DNA of 64,000 nucleotides from Psococerastis gibbosa (taxonomy: Eukaryota; Arthropoda; Insecta; Psocodea; Psocidae): the NCBI GenBank assembly GCA_963971405.1, contig OZ020490.1, forward strand, positions 3,286,001-3,350,000, written 5' to 3'. Positions 44,401-46,800 of this stretch are shown here, piece after piece. The position numbers were made by a program, and so were the translations under genes. The notes beneath the pieces were generated by a model. The model saw only the letters and a program-made list of their open reading frames with translations. It ran no database searches and had not been told where the DNA came from. Within the stretch, counting starts at the first letter, position 1. Each line of letters begins with the position of its first letter.

Positions 44401-44430
44401 CCCCCCCTCACGTCTTCGCCTAGAACTTAG
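11297..44430 (+). CDS. Divergent alpha-kleisin (RAD21/REC8-like), 19 exons, 1166 aa
   Basis: Nineteen exons joined by GT-AG introns sum to 3501 nt, an exact multiple of three, with phase kept at all 18 junctions. The start ATG at 11297 has context ACAAAATGG. Residues about 480-580 (exons 12-14) read SLIIDEKIVIRDYAK, then TLYLFTTRARAY, then RNLLRMYTRNL. They resemble the central RAD21 block (LIVD...LPAQPLWNNRLLKLFTRCL). The last exon has LQKLRTLWTTTP, FEEILDEEGCMQNQLRLVTA and LLKLNFEGLAS, like the kleisin C-terminal winged helix that binds the SMC1 head. The canonical kleisin N terminus (which binds SMC3) is not seen; the first 150 residues are unfamiliar and very basic. The middle is low-complexity with S/T-P sites, R-x-x-S repeats and a 442-residue Ala/Val/Asp/Pro-rich exon. 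By family it would act in cohesin, perhaps meiotic. The gene model is strong; the kleisin identity is an inference from two short regions. Confidence 0.62.
11828..12170. mobile_element. MITE with about 33-bp terminal inverted repeats
   Basis: AAAACGTCGGTAAAGG followed by TTTAGCTACCCC (from 11828) is mirrored at the right end by GGGGTAGCTAAA then CCTTTACC-AAAACGTCTT (to 12170). The length is about 340 bp with no coding capacity. Lies in intron 1 of the kleisin-like gene; the remaining intron is unremarkable. Confidence 0.6.
12265..12407 (+). CDS. Kleisin-like exon 2
   Basis: Acceptor TTGTTCCAG. Reads QSTVEMLNCRIVGRLPGVR, then KFMMAFKAAKRLIKRSTL. Phase 2 in, phase 1 out, donor GTGAGT. Basic helix; no family recognised. 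Confidence 0.72.
12640..13625 (+). repeat. Dispersed 'TGTCTGTCTG' repeat, longest copy
   Basis: The longest copy of the family also at 6903 and 30140. It starts TACGTAGTATAAGGAAAACT (12761) and carries GAAATGTCTGTCTGTTCGTC and ACTCCGTCGATTTTGATG. It continues to a block near 13565-13625 (GGAAAGCATGTTCGAG, TATAGTATTCTGTG) also found at 30360-30560. The piece around 13105-13215 recurs inverted at 53290-53420. A poly-C run is at 13470-13484. Class unknown; lies in intron 2. Confidence 0.6.
13919..14071 (+). CDS. Kleisin-like exon 3
   Basis: Acceptor ATTTTTAG. Reads VEDEKIKRAITMARKVKRIV, then LKKRKCIALYKKKGR and FPTPPQMPAI. Very Lys/Arg-rich and a likely nuclear-localisation region. Phase 1-1. 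Confidence 0.72.
14072..14841. other. Intron 3 of the kleisin-like gene
   Basis: Non-coding. Bases about 14628-14722 (GAAGCGACTGAATCGG, GATTCATTAATAATTG, GCGATTAATC) resemble the 3' half of the SINE at 53740-53944. Nothing else recognised. Confidence 0.4.
14842..14887 (+). CDS. Kleisin-like exon 4
   Basis: Acceptor CTTTTTCAG; reads VVSNVRDISTTPAVP, ends in phase 2 before GTAAGT. A 46-nt microexon supported by phase on both sides. Confidence 0.65.
15180..15570 (+). mobile_element. 5'-truncated LINE 3' end headed by an inverted repeat
   Basis: 15200-15549 is open and encodes a LINE C-terminal segment: ARFRLETGHDYLQAHLCRFF, then CPLCSSGTMVASHLHTC. It is followed by an (ACTA)n tail at 15551-15568. 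The start (15181-15250) is a hairpin: GAATCTGGGCTGATGAGCCG pairs with a CGGCCCATCAGCCCGGATTC arm. Just downstream, CTCCGGCCGTGAAAGCC links it to the foldback element at 55383. Confidence 0.65.
15690..15985 (-). mobile_element. RTE-like LINE 3' end fragment (copy 2)
   Basis: Minus-strand fragment whose 3' end (TAACTGGAGCTGATTATTG on the minus strand) matches copies at 5120 and 17182. The decayed frame encodes the usual basic C terminus. It abuts exon 5 of the kleisin-like gene. Confidence 0.6.
15989..16128 (+). CDS. Kleisin-like exon 5
   Basis: Acceptor TTGTTGTAG; reads ELSAMRNGVNTLVVPVTPLP, then RRLTFDADVSLHFGSTRL and GPLGVNA. Phase 2 in, phase 1 out. Contains a TPLPRR site. Confidence 0.7.
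16129..16773. other. Intron 5, nothing recognised
   Basis: AT-rich intron. No repeat shared with the rest of the window was noticed and there is no coding signal. Confidence 0.4.
16774..16830 (+). CDS. Kleisin-like exon 6
   Basis: Acceptor TTATTGCAG; reads GIPEQEPPNASVLNISIGQ. Phase 1-1, donor GTAAGT. Confidence 0.68.
16961..17172 (+). repeat. tRNA-derived SINE (family A), copy 1
   Basis: Has an A-box-like AGTAGTGGTACGGACTC and a perfect Pol III B box GGTTCGAGTCC (17014-17024), then the body TGGCCATGCTTCGGAAGGCA and a tail GTCCTTATTTATT. A second copy lies at 20365-20583 and an interrupted one at 56540-56925. Flanking genes are unrelated, so this is a SINE and not a tRNA gene. Confidence 0.78.
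17182..17560 (-). mobile_element. RTE-like LINE 3' end fragment (copy 3)
   Basis: The minus strand at 17180-17371 encodes the typical C terminus: ERRKEKIRNQVEDDLRRVGL, then AEEVLNNPKWRDRS. It ends at the shared CAATAATCTGCTCCAG terminus. It lies directly after SINE copy 1 and before exon 7. Confidence 0.65.
17593..17658 (+). CDS. Kleisin-like exon 7
   Basis: Acceptor TTTTACAG; reads DAVPLDITEGAALGVTAHS and ATF. Phase 1-1, donor GTAATT. Confidence 0.68.
17659..18118. other. Intron 7, nothing recognised
   Basis: 460 bp of non-coding sequence with no repeat recognised. Confidence 0.4.
18119..18193 (+). CDS. Kleisin-like exon 8
   Basis: Acceptor TTTTTCAG; reads GNEIQVASTPLDPTSTRRQP. Phase 1-1, donor GTAATT. 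Contains an STPL site followed by RR. Confidence 0.68.
18340..18685 (+). repeat. Dispersed SINE-like repeat, copy 1 (partner at 48718-48900)
   Basis: GTGGTTCGGAATCCACTATA, then TCAGTCAACTCCCCTTTCC, AGGGTGCCTCAAGTTAACA, GACTCACTCCCCCCGCC and a tail of CAACAAC units recur almost unchanged at 48718-48900. The upstream part (18340-18475) may belong to the same unit. Contains a poly-C run near 18518-18533. Lies in intron 8. Confidence 0.65.
18755..18874 (+). CDS. Kleisin-like exon 9
   Basis: Acceptor CTATACAG; reads DQIDPATLTTSTPLVHRRVL, then QHDVQLVQPFSQREAQ. Phase 1-1, donor GTAACT. Again STPL followed by RR. Confidence 0.7.
18909..19206. mobile_element. Small non-autonomous hAT-like element (copy 1)
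   Basis: Starts CAGTGCCGGGCTTGGCTTTG and ends with the imperfect inverse AGCCAAACCAGGCGCTG. The flanking 8-mers ACTGGAGG and ACGTGAGG match at six of eight positions. 298 bp, non-coding, 34 bp after exon 9. Confidence 0.55.
19207..19708. other. Remainder of intron 9
   Basis: The stretch at 19300-19400 has a block (CGCCAAAATTATTTTTTGAA followed by TCTGGTGCCAC) similar to 57620-57655, so probably another dispersed repeat. No gene. Confidence 0.35.
19709..19801 (+). CDS. Kleisin-like exon 10
   Basis: Acceptor CTTTTACAG; reads GVVQVDPSTPHRPLHGEGQP, then QLADTPLGVSN. Phase 1-1, donor GTAATG. Confidence 0.7.
19802..20364. other. Intron 10, first part
   Basis: Bases 19910-20080 (AACTACTGGACCGATTTCGC, GTTTAAAAGTCCTCCGATGG) look like a dispersed repeat of the same style as the 6903 family, but I could not pair it within the window. 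No gene. Confidence 0.3.
20365..20583 (+). repeat. tRNA-derived SINE (family A), copy 2
   Basis: A-box-like TAGCGTAGTGGCACGG, exact B box GGTTCGAGTCC at 20419-20429, body GGCCATGCTTCGGAGGGCA and tail TTATTTATTTAT. Same family as 16961-17172. Lies in intron 10. Confidence 0.8.
20718..21083 (+). CDS. Kleisin-like exon 11 (six R-x-x-S repeats)
   Basis: Acceptor GTTTTCAG; 122 residues starting VTWIEPVGVPTSTPFPT. The second half is a run of about six 13-15-residue repeats with cores RRLSVQ, RHASVQ, ERISMQ, GRLSVQ, RCASAEQ and RRISRT, separated by acidic/proline spacers. Phase 1-1, donor GTACGT. Likely disordered; the serines after basic residues look like kinase targets (inference). Confidence 0.72.
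21414..21687 (-). repeat. BEL/Pao 3' LTR
   Basis: 274 bp; starts TGTCAAGTCAAGACC and ends CTCGACA on the minus strand (TG...CA termini). By eye identical to 29006-29279. It is preceded on the minus strand by a short purine tract ending GGGGAA. Confidence 0.93.
21688..21697 (-). promoter_or_regulatory. Candidate polypurine tract of the BEL/Pao element
   Basis: The minus strand reads GGCTGGGGAA directly before the 3' LTR. Short and imperfect, but in the required position for plus-strand priming. Confidence 0.5.
21886..24069 (-). CDS. BEL/Pao Pol, C-terminal part: RNase H + integrase
   Basis: 727 codons open. RNase H signature residues lie near the start (AIFCDGSQSAYGACAY, IPQIELSGMLLASK, FFSDSQVALHWL). 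The integrase zinc-binding region follows (HALSGHSGPRLILALMRQ, CVICAK), then the integrase core (FDAAGPFTI, CVSDQASNF). The end is the BEL/Pao C-terminal region (WPIGVVSNLIGG, RSVNRLRLIPV). The frame overlaps the RT frame by 26 bases, and the two are offset by one base in an A-run near 24065. This is either a frameshift mutation or, less likely, programmed. Confidence 0.9.
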   Translation of the reverse strand: MKLPPELNDAWSRLVTNIPMLSKCKIPRGVVDSNLQHYLAIFCDGSQSAYGACAYLVSRDPTTGSTTSNLLVAKSKVAPLKSKMSIPQIELSGMLLASKLWTWFNNGDFPIKLTSVYFFSDSQVALHWLKIEPSKLKVFVSNRVRQVNELTKPYTWHYVATVENPADLVSRGTEPEKIIKNALWFQGPQFLVLSEFPAHLPKVNLVEIALPDLQSSNSNVTLVSAKAGEEDAIFKKYSSFTKLQRVVAYLKRFTFNCRKPDNTLIGPLSVIELNNSLVQLIKWHQDVYFPHDIKAIIKGQKVSSKLLPLTPFIDKDNILRVGGRLQQANLQFDAKHPIILAKSEFMNLILKYYHALSGHSGPRLILALMRQKFWPIAGRVTMRSITRNCVICAKINANRISQPIMGDLPSSRTTPAMAFRGHVAFDAAGPFTIKLSLRQTRQSQAAGKGYLLLWICLSTRAVHLEFMGSLSAESFLAAWDRMVSRRGIPSCCVSDQASNFKKGARLVKEFSNFLDQNKDTILSALATRSIEWRFNVVYSPDKGGIWERQIGVAKRILKGMLTAQTMFFEEYATVFAKVEALMNSRPYFPLSVDATDPVAYLSPAHFLIQSHFSPLPEQSLPLDMPLHRRWDRVRALTQRFWKIWSREYLQSRMAREKWAKGDSSLQIGQMVLISDIQTTPSSWPIGVVSNLIGGSQGVARVADVRTAGGTIRRSVNRLRLIPVMVDC
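24044..25468 (-). CDS. BEL/Pao Pol, reverse transcriptase part
   Basis: 474 codons open. Contains the RT core with HHCVFKKESKKLRMVFNASS, LTGDVSAMFTNIAIHPED and the catalytic FYVDDVLAGA. It continues to the connection region FEPLGLVNPVTLAMKLFIQE and stops where the RNase H frame begins one base out of register. The upstream frame is lost because of a 5-nt deletion near 25540 relative to the duplicate copy. Confidence 0.9.
   Translation of the reverse strand: MPTTELPSEVVDKFKALQLADPDFGHPAPIDLLLNANVFMNILDTTFDSEWSHMSYPNTLPTKFGTIVMGNIDSPQGQEVCLLTSPPPPTLLQSLEKFWELEEVLPSTSKLTVEEEFVENHFLQTHTRAPDGRFVVRLPFKPDAPELGSNRRSALASLYSLEKKLKRNLSDYEQYKSILADSISKSHLVPSLVWSQYVIPHHCVFKKESKKLRMVFNASSSSSNGISLNDTLYVGPSLQRDLSYVLLGFRIHPVALTGDVSAMFTNIAIHPEDSEKLHMMFLNSENSPVEYLMARLPFGLACSPFIANRCLKQVAMETEVEPTVAGGNPKLVARQAILRSFYVDDVLAGAATVSQAKLLRDELTALLASGCFPLCKFNSNVPELSSHSGDGENELVFADQVKVLGLYWHPRQDVWSFKSKPFEGPVSKRTVLSYCSQLFEPLGLVNPVTLAMKLFIQELWRKELSWDETTPRTK
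25524..25790 (-). pseudogene. BEL/Pao protease segment, second duplicate
   Basis: 88 codons starting MSVQPEVKTLSEQSEV and carrying the aspartic protease motif LGDTGSQKNLMS. It belongs to duplicate A (24721-26063). It runs through the codon that is a stop in duplicate B, then loses frame at the 5-nt deletion. Confidence 0.8.
25997..26920 (-). pseudogene. BEL/Pao protease end plus partial RT, first duplicate
   Basis: Open frame in register with gag, downstream of the nonsense codon at 26972. It covers the same protease-RT segment as 24721-25560 and ends shortly after the duplication junction at 26064. It has lost RT after LSYVLLGF, so the catalytic YVDD is absent in this copy. Confidence 0.85.
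26972..28465 (-). CDS. BEL/Pao Gag and start of protease
   Basis: 497 codons. Helical Gag N terminus, then a capsid-like region (FPKFEKLFECVYG, AKAYYLHSLLRGES), then three zinc-knuckle-like motifs (CLYCHSKDHKIYKC, CASCLGKGHFLKQC, CRACGAADHHTSLH). The protease motif LGDTGSQKNLMSLSALKR follows, ending at a nonsense codon TAA (26972-26974). In duplicate A the same codon is sense, so this stop arose after duplication. The start chosen is the first ATG; MSKEDLTDDEAL a few codons on is an alternative. Confidence 0.88.
   Translation of the reverse strand: MSFIMSKEDLTDDEALAQLEVLRELREDKFAELTSIRDKITSISRSKFSLIQAKYQTAQAVLKSADELKVQILEANVRVDSKDRVDTSKPHQAFLQLFDVIEATYTDVLDMQSRPKGTTPGDPATKVNIGVKLPSIVIPPFENSIREFPKFEKLFECVYGSNQSLSDGAKAYYLHSLLRGESLTLVSEFALDSQGYKDAWDALKAMYASPRALASIHVTDILSFTPLKKATGDDLKHYLSVHNHHVKSLKNLQINDLGDFILQELCARNLDTLTRRLFEQSLAAGTLPTHKSLMDFVSKQSQMLHILKSEHKQEESVSVNKGINKTNNTKPEYKPKAFKVRVSNKATFNSCLYCHSKDHKIYKCEAYNAATITERLGWVNNNGICASCLGKGHFLKQCSSTYTCRACGAADHHTSLHKDNPNKSKPEGIAGTSANNNNHPRTMSVQPEVKTLSEQSEVLLGTLVAYVVDAGGFTRTIRALGDTGSQKNLMSLSALKR
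28984..29001 (-). promoter_or_regulatory. Primer binding site of the BEL/Pao element (tRNA-Tyr)
   Basis: The minus strand reads GGTCCTTCGAGCCGGATT, four bases after the 5' LTR. This is complementary to the 3' end of insect tRNA-Tyr (ending AATCCGGCTCGAAGGACC before the final A). The tRNA match is from memory. Confidence 0.7.
29006..29279 (-). repeat. BEL/Pao 5' LTR
   Basis: 274 bp, TG...CA, by eye identical to the 3' LTR. It lies upstream of gag in the minus orientation and should contain the element promoter. A 0.5-kb untranslated leader separates it from the gag start; that leader contains an A-run and nothing else recognised. Confidence 0.93.
29285..30139. other. Intron 11 right part with a two-copy 120-130-bp tandem repeat
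   Basis: About 29765-29890 and 29890-30015 are diverged tandem copies. The shared order is CAAGTCTGA, GTT-ATGGCA/ACTGGCA, GAAGCCAT, AACATAGCAGTT-CATTGG, ATGTTNTCAGATTG and CGGACTGC. No gene; the flanks show nothing recognisable. Confidence 0.5.
30140..30560 (+). repeat. Dispersed 'TGTCTGTCTG' repeat, copy 3
   Basis: Starts GTAGTATGAGTATAAGGAAA, then GGATTTACACGTTTTGAGG, AATGTCGGTCTGTCTGTTCG, and ends in the GGAAAGCATGTTGGAGCAAA block shared with 13565-13625. It abuts exon 12. Confidence 0.6.
30580..30737 (+). CDS. Kleisin-like exon 12 (kleisin central motif)
   Basis: Acceptor TTTTTGCAG after a 9.5-kb intron holding the BEL element. Reads ELALLPVSPAEVSRPSRRIS, then SLIIDEKIVIRDYAKRAV. Ends in phase 0 before GTAAGT. 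The IIDE block matches the RAD21/REC8 LIVD segment. Confidence 0.75.
30738..31315. other. Intron 12, possible LINE 3' UTR remnant
   Basis: Non-coding. It ends with an (ACTA)n run at 31273-31287 like the tails of the LINEs at 15570 and 4252, so 30960-31287 may be a decayed LINE 3' UTR. Confidence 0.35.
31316..31457 (+). CDS. Kleisin-like exon 13
   Basis: Acceptor ATTTTTTCAG; reads KLRAVLPRGSVGTTLYLFTT, then RARAYNPMDQVFHATSFIAK and PERAIGR. Phase 0 in, phase 1 out, donor GTAAGT. Confidence 0.72.
31503..31585. repeat. AT microsatellite
   Basis: A TATATTATATATAT-type low-complexity run just after exon 13. Confidence 0.8.
31835..31887 (+). CDS. Kleisin-like exon 14
   Basis: Acceptor TTCGTTCCAG; reads NLLRMYTRNLITEGAAKI. 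Phase 1 in, 0 out, donor GTAAGT. LLRMYTRNL parallels RAD21 LLKLFTRCL. Confidence 0.72.
32462..36072 (-). pseudogene. LINE ORF2: endonuclease, RT, RNase H (two lesions)
   Basis: Starts MTLKIIQINLQHAIAATAVF (endonuclease N terminus). A single in-frame TAA at 35695-35697 interrupts it; the same frame continues through LLVHNRGAKPTFCTA and SDHKQITY. The RT follows: FRPISLSSFLLKTMERIVD, GQHAFRPGRSTESALHRLV, CSFLDIEGAFNNV, GCPQGGVCSPIVWCLVIDLL and catalytic AYCDDVVVG. RNase H has LTWYTDGSRQNNHVGLGAYC, FQAEVKAILEAVSW and CSDSQAAIRAI, then KWVPGHSGIQGNEKADELA after a frameshift near 33030. The end is a CRYCEEEEETRWHILAEC motif. All four RNase H acidic residues are visible. Note YCDD where many LINEs have YADD or FADD. 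Confidence 0.9.
36069..37880 (-). CDS. LINE ORF1 (Gag-like nucleic-acid-binding protein)
   Basis: 603 codons from the first ATG; the ATG at 37820 (MSEENINKLSQVTGN) is an equally plausible start. The N-terminal half is helical and charged. Near the C terminus are zinc knuckles: CSCCQKFG...C and CRRCGDQGHRAKGC, then a third Cys cluster, the arrangement of I/R1/Jockey ORF1 proteins. The stop TGA overlaps the ORF2 start as ATGA, which suggests ORF2 translation by reinitiation. The frame is intact. Confidence 0.9.
   Translation of the reverse strand: MHCSAFSAVRVCSHHSCYAEMSEENINKLSQVTGNVKSLEIFKRKPLLVRASPQRRSSMPDLSLDSPGVKRRRTNFCHNYDDDGEFKRTIEEGLQKLLNEVENGSATKENTILAIKGILEIMDSYKSSPCRSIETVGTQTSSFNEMKREIQASEINEKICKYIDNHQIKELCNQWWPKLAFECTKPSKRSMITNGEELRIFLFDVKDSSSCSSESLIKRLVSQLPAVHQVLQKNPSPGLIVTAVSKDSAILEGDEEKPVSDSRRTIIGFLENDEKIEDQILEALRKIKPIIANVPTKKCTITVSGLTDAEKLRKLIECLFRDLKMEVGVWAPDKSKAKFGKPNPRNETIVVKRNTGESFADVVSKIKSEIKPKAMGVTVKKLTQTQQGDIRVVVKETRIGANQALVAEIRAKTNSDVIVTNKLKPVIISGLDETVSQTELKETLAQYLSADENSFQVGTLRLNQFGTCSVVVRMPTNIALKAINMASMSVGWVKAKIREMVIPDFCSCCQKFGRRKCDNSQRLPERCRRCGDQGHRAKGCVQPLKCYIRECVGHRVDSMACPVYREAVRAVDRSRRILSGKGQNSKENMSDIPSQTAEQRLPL
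37957..37981 (-). promoter_or_regulatory. 5' end of the LINE with a DPE-like motif
   Basis: The minus strand starts GAGTGTCTGTCAAGACTC, followed by GGTCGTG at 37963-37957, which fits the RGWCGTG downstream promoter motif of internal LINE promoters. The spacing (about +19) is shorter than the usual +28, so this is tentative. Confidence 0.3.
38082..38148 (+). CDS. Kleisin-like exon 15
   Basis: Acceptor AATTTTTAG; reads MPTNRLTISAIRQPSTLPTE. Phase 0 in, 1 out, donor GTAATC. It follows the intron carrying the full-length LINE. Confidence 0.65.
38237..38622. mobile_element. Long-TIR MITE, copy 1
   Basis: About 385 bp. Begins GGTGCCCATTCCACCGACCG and ends with the inverse CGGTCGATGGAATGGGCGCC; the inverted arms extend about 130 bp inward (ACGGTGACGTGGTAGCAGAC pairs with GTCTGCTACCACGTCACCG). 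Flanked by TA. The core is AT-rich and non-coding. Copies 2 and 3 lie at 54363 and 59181. In intron 15. Confidence 0.88.
38925..39058 (+). repeat. tRNA-related SINE (family B), copy 3
   Basis: TTCGGTGGCAAGGTGGTAGC, then GAGTGTCTACAC, AGGCAACTGAAGTAATCGGA and GCGATTAAAC. Same layout as 53740-53944. It ends at the TTAA used by the adjacent piggyBac element. Confidence 0.6.
39065..40163 (+). mobile_element. Decayed piggyBac-like transposon
   Basis: Left end CACTGCCGGCCGCAGTG after TTAA (39061-39064); the right end, inverted, is CACTGTGCCGGCCGG followed by TTAC (a mutated TTAA). A second inner inverted block (CATACGTTGCCGGCCGCAGT at 39239, mirrored near 40105-40140) strengthens the pairing. The inside holds a transposase relic. 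A 120-bp internal tandem repeat is at 39646-39884. Confidence 0.7.
39235..39724 (+). pseudogene. piggyBac transposase relic
   Basis: Fragments in two frames. The segment from 39555 reads GGECIVRSLAAEIENSGRNV, then TRDNFFISLPIVYYL, matching the piggyBac transposase GRNVTxDNxFTSLPL signature around a catalytic Asp. The rest is frame-broken. Far shorter than the usual 500-600 residues. Confidence 0.65.
40288..40573. mobile_element. Non-autonomous hAT-like element (copy 2)
   Basis: 286 bp; TIR CAGTGGTTCCCAACC at the left and GGTTGGGAACCACTG at the right. Flanking 8-bp duplication CTTTAGAG/CATTAGAG (one mismatch). No coding sequence. In intron 15, just upstream of exon 16. Confidence 0.85.
40695..40781 (+). 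CDS. Kleisin-like exon 16
   Basis: Acceptor GTTTTACAG; reads DGSVEVRVLERPARPIRRTV, then PVPPETSAQ. Phase 1-1, donor GTGAGT. Confidence 0.68.
40782..41118. other. Intron 16, nothing recognised
   Basis: 337 bp of AT-rich non-coding DNA. Confidence 0.4.
41119..42444 (+). CDS. Kleisin-like exon 17 (1326 nt, low complexity)
   Basis: Acceptor ATATTCAG; 442 residues rich in Ala, Val, Asp, Pro and Glu. It has repeats such as VGQLARRDPVDAPRPEA and VDQAARRDHAKVPRPEA about 70 residues apart, and recurrent APSxN/APS and LAAPQP-type blocks. Phase 1-1; the donor GTAAGT at 42445 overrides the nearby in-frame TAG. It is probably a disordered linker between the central and C-terminal kleisin regions. Confidence 0.75.
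42445..43204. other. Intron 17, nothing recognised
   Basis: Non-coding. Diverged direct similarity between 42715-42760 and 42905-42960 (GAGGAGCTTGGTTACAAACG in one, CTCCTCAATTATG inverted in the other) suggests a small foldback. A poly-C run is at 43079-43090. Confidence 0.35.
43205..43241 (+). CDS. Kleisin-like exon 18 (microexon)
   Basis: Acceptor TTATTTCAG; 37 nt reading CDANIFEIQPGLR across junctions. Phase 1 in, 2 out, donor GTAATA. Supported by phase on both sides. Confidence 0.62.
43593..43870 (-). mobile_element. RTE-like LINE 3' end fragment fused to a MITE terminus
   Basis: Minus-strand LINE C-terminal remnant related to 15690 and 17182. Its plus-strand left edge reads TTAGGTGCCCATTCCATTCC, the terminus of the long-TIR MITE, so a MITE end and a LINE piece are joined here. 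Lies in intron 18. Confidence 0.5.
44199..44430 (+). CDS. Kleisin-like exon 19 (C-terminal winged helix, stop)
   Basis: Acceptor GTTGTTTTAG; reads DHWKDKNYVLQKLRTLWTTT, then FEEILDEEGCMQNQLRLVTA and LLKLNFEGLASIIEENGF, ending TSSPRT before TAG. The alternation of helices and the LLKL-x(3)-G pattern resemble the RAD21/REC8 C-terminal domain. Confidence 0.75.
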
Positions 44431-44484
44431 AGTAGACATTTCGAGACTAACAGACCGCCCACCCTTCTGTGTAATGGTATAAAG

Positions 44485-44846
44485 CCGGGGTTCCCAAACT
44501 TGTGTGTCCGTGGACCATTAGACTATTTTATGATTTTCCGTGGACCACTAGATTATTTTATTAATTTCCGTGGGCCACCACGGCTGTGACAGGCAAATCG
44601 TCATATTCTAGGACCAAGATCAAGTAGTTTGTGCCTACAATTAGCCTACGTGCTAATATTTGATTATATGTTTGGGAGTGATATCGGTTAGATTTTACAG
44701 TTCAGTGCCAAACTTACTGTATTTTACTTCTAATTTCCAATAACTCAGCTGTTTTATTTTCTTATATCTTACTTTGCTTCCGTGGACCACCTGATATATG
44801 TCTGTCCACCACCGGTGGTCAATGGACGACAGTTTGGGAACCCCTG
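44485..44846. mobile_element. Non-autonomous hAT-like element (copy 3)
   Basis: 362 bp; ends CCGGGGTTCCCAAACT and AGTTTGGGAACCCCTG. 8-bp flanking repeats GTATAAAG and GTATATAG (one mismatch). Starts 54 bp after the kleisin-like stop codon, so probably inside its 3' UTR. Confidence 0.85.
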
Positions 44847-45229
44847 GTATATAGCAAGTATCACAGGAAATGTTGATCAATGAAAGAAAGAAGAAAGAAA
44901 ATTGTTTTTATTTTCCTTGTGGCGAATTTTGGGGTTTCACTCCACTCTTACGATTAACCCATAGTTTTCCTATACCCATATATACATAATTGAGGACATA
45001 TGGGTGGTACATATCTACATTTTAGTATGCTGCACGTGACCATCACTACCTCCTTTCGGCGGAAAAACAAAAAACCTACGTCTTAACAAAACTGTGGCCA
45101 ATCGGTTCTAGTAACGGCCATATATATTTTGTATATTGTATATTTTATATTTGTACATTTTTTTTCTAACGTATTTGTTCTCATTGAACGATCAATAATT
45201 CCTGTGAAATTAGATTTGTGCATAATACA

Positions 45230-46110
45230 CAGCCTGTGGGGGTCTGGTGAGGCCTTAAGGAAATTTGGAACTTTATTTTTATGCTGTAGATTTAGTTCTC
45301 TTAAATGCTTTTATTCGGATGAACTCTAAATGTCAAGTACATTTTTAATTATTTTTTTTTTTTTGCTGGAGATTTAATATTGATTTGTTGGGTTTGCCTT
45401 ACTGTCTTTTGAGATTTTTAGCCCTTGCTTCCGACTGTTCTTAACAAGATGTAGATGTGCAAACCTTTATAAAGCTTTTATCACGTTTAATTCGGATGAA
45501 ATTTAAATTATTTTTTTTAGCTGTAGATATAATATTTTTTGTTGGTTTTACCCTGCTGTACGTTCTGTTATTTTTGAGTTTTTTAGCCGTTGAAGTGTTG
45601 CTTCAAACTGTTCTTAATATGGTGTAGATTTAGAAATCTTTTATTCGGATGAATTTTAAATAGTTATATGCAATTAAAATGGCTATTTTAGCTGTAGATT
45701 TAATATTTATTTGTTGGCTGTAATTCACGTTCCTTATGAGCTTAGCCGTTTTAGTGTAGCTACAGACTGTTCTTAACATGATTTAGATTTAGAAATCTTT
45801 AATTCGGATGAATTTTAAATAGTTATATGCAATTAAAATGGCTATTTTAGCTGTAGATTTAATATTTATTTGTTGGCAGTAATTCACGTTCCTTATGAGC
45901 TTAGCCGTTTTAGTGTAGCTACAGACTGTTCTTAACATGATGTAGATTTAGAAATCTTTAATTCGGATGAATTTTTAATAGTTATGTTCAATTAAAATGG
46001 TTATTTTAGCTGTAGATTTAATATTTGTTTGTTGGTTTTAACTTACTGTACGTTACGTTCCTTATGAGTTTTGAGCTGGGTAATCTTTGTAAAGCCATAG
46101 TTTTAAGATT
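45230..46110 (+). repeat. Tandem array, 154-176-bp unit, about five copies
   Basis: The marker TTCGGATGAA recurs at 45314, 45490, 45644, 45803 and 45962. The last three units are 159 bp apart and nearly identical (AATTAAAATGGCTATTTTAG, GCTGTAGATTTAATATTT, GACTGTTCTTAACATGATNT); the first two are diverged. Follows the kleisin-like gene. Confidence 0.85.
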
Positions 46111-46269
46111 TTTTGCGTCCTGTGTATTTGTTTTAATTTTGTTATTTTCTTGCTTTGGCGGGGCTTCCACAGACTTCTGCTATGGGCTTCTCAGTAGGAG
46201 AGTGCGAGTTATACTGGCTAATTATATATTAAAATTCTTGTAAAGATTTGAAAATTCTAAAGTGTTGAT

Positions 46270-46800
46270 CTATTTAATGTGGAATAAACCACCACTGGTT
46301 GAAATCAAATGCTCCTTAATTGTAACCATTTCTATAATGTATCTGATTAGAAAATCAATTAGGCTAACTTAGAGCAAAGTTTGTAAGATTTTCATAAATC
46401 GTGATTTTTAATAAGTATTAAGTTATAATATTGTTCGAATGTGAAATAAGCCTCAACTGGCAATGGAATGTTACTTAATTTTGTGTTCCTTAGATAATGT
46501 TAAGTTATTTTAAATACAAGTAGCCTCACTTAGTAACAATTTACTCGTATCTTTCTACCAATTGAAATGGAAAGTGATTTTTAATATGTATTAGATATGC
46601 TATATTATTAGTCATATGTAAAATAAACCTCTACTTGAGGTTTCTCGATATGTTCTGCGAGAGCGAACTTCTTGGTGTTCTGCCAATTGCGACTGAATGA
46701 GATTTTTATTGTACACAGTAGTTTGTATTGTGTACTCCTGTTCCTTAATATTGTGTTCTTTTGAAAATGTTACGTTTTTTTCTATATTGTACGTTATTTT
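46270..46800 (+). repeat. Second degenerate tandem array with repeated AATAAA
   Basis: GTGGAATAAACC, GTGAAATAAGCC and GTAAAATAAACC recur about 162 and 177 bp apart, each followed by similar AT-rich text. Two units carry AATAAA on the plus strand and could act as polyadenylation signals of the kleisin-like gene. Confidence 0.6.
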
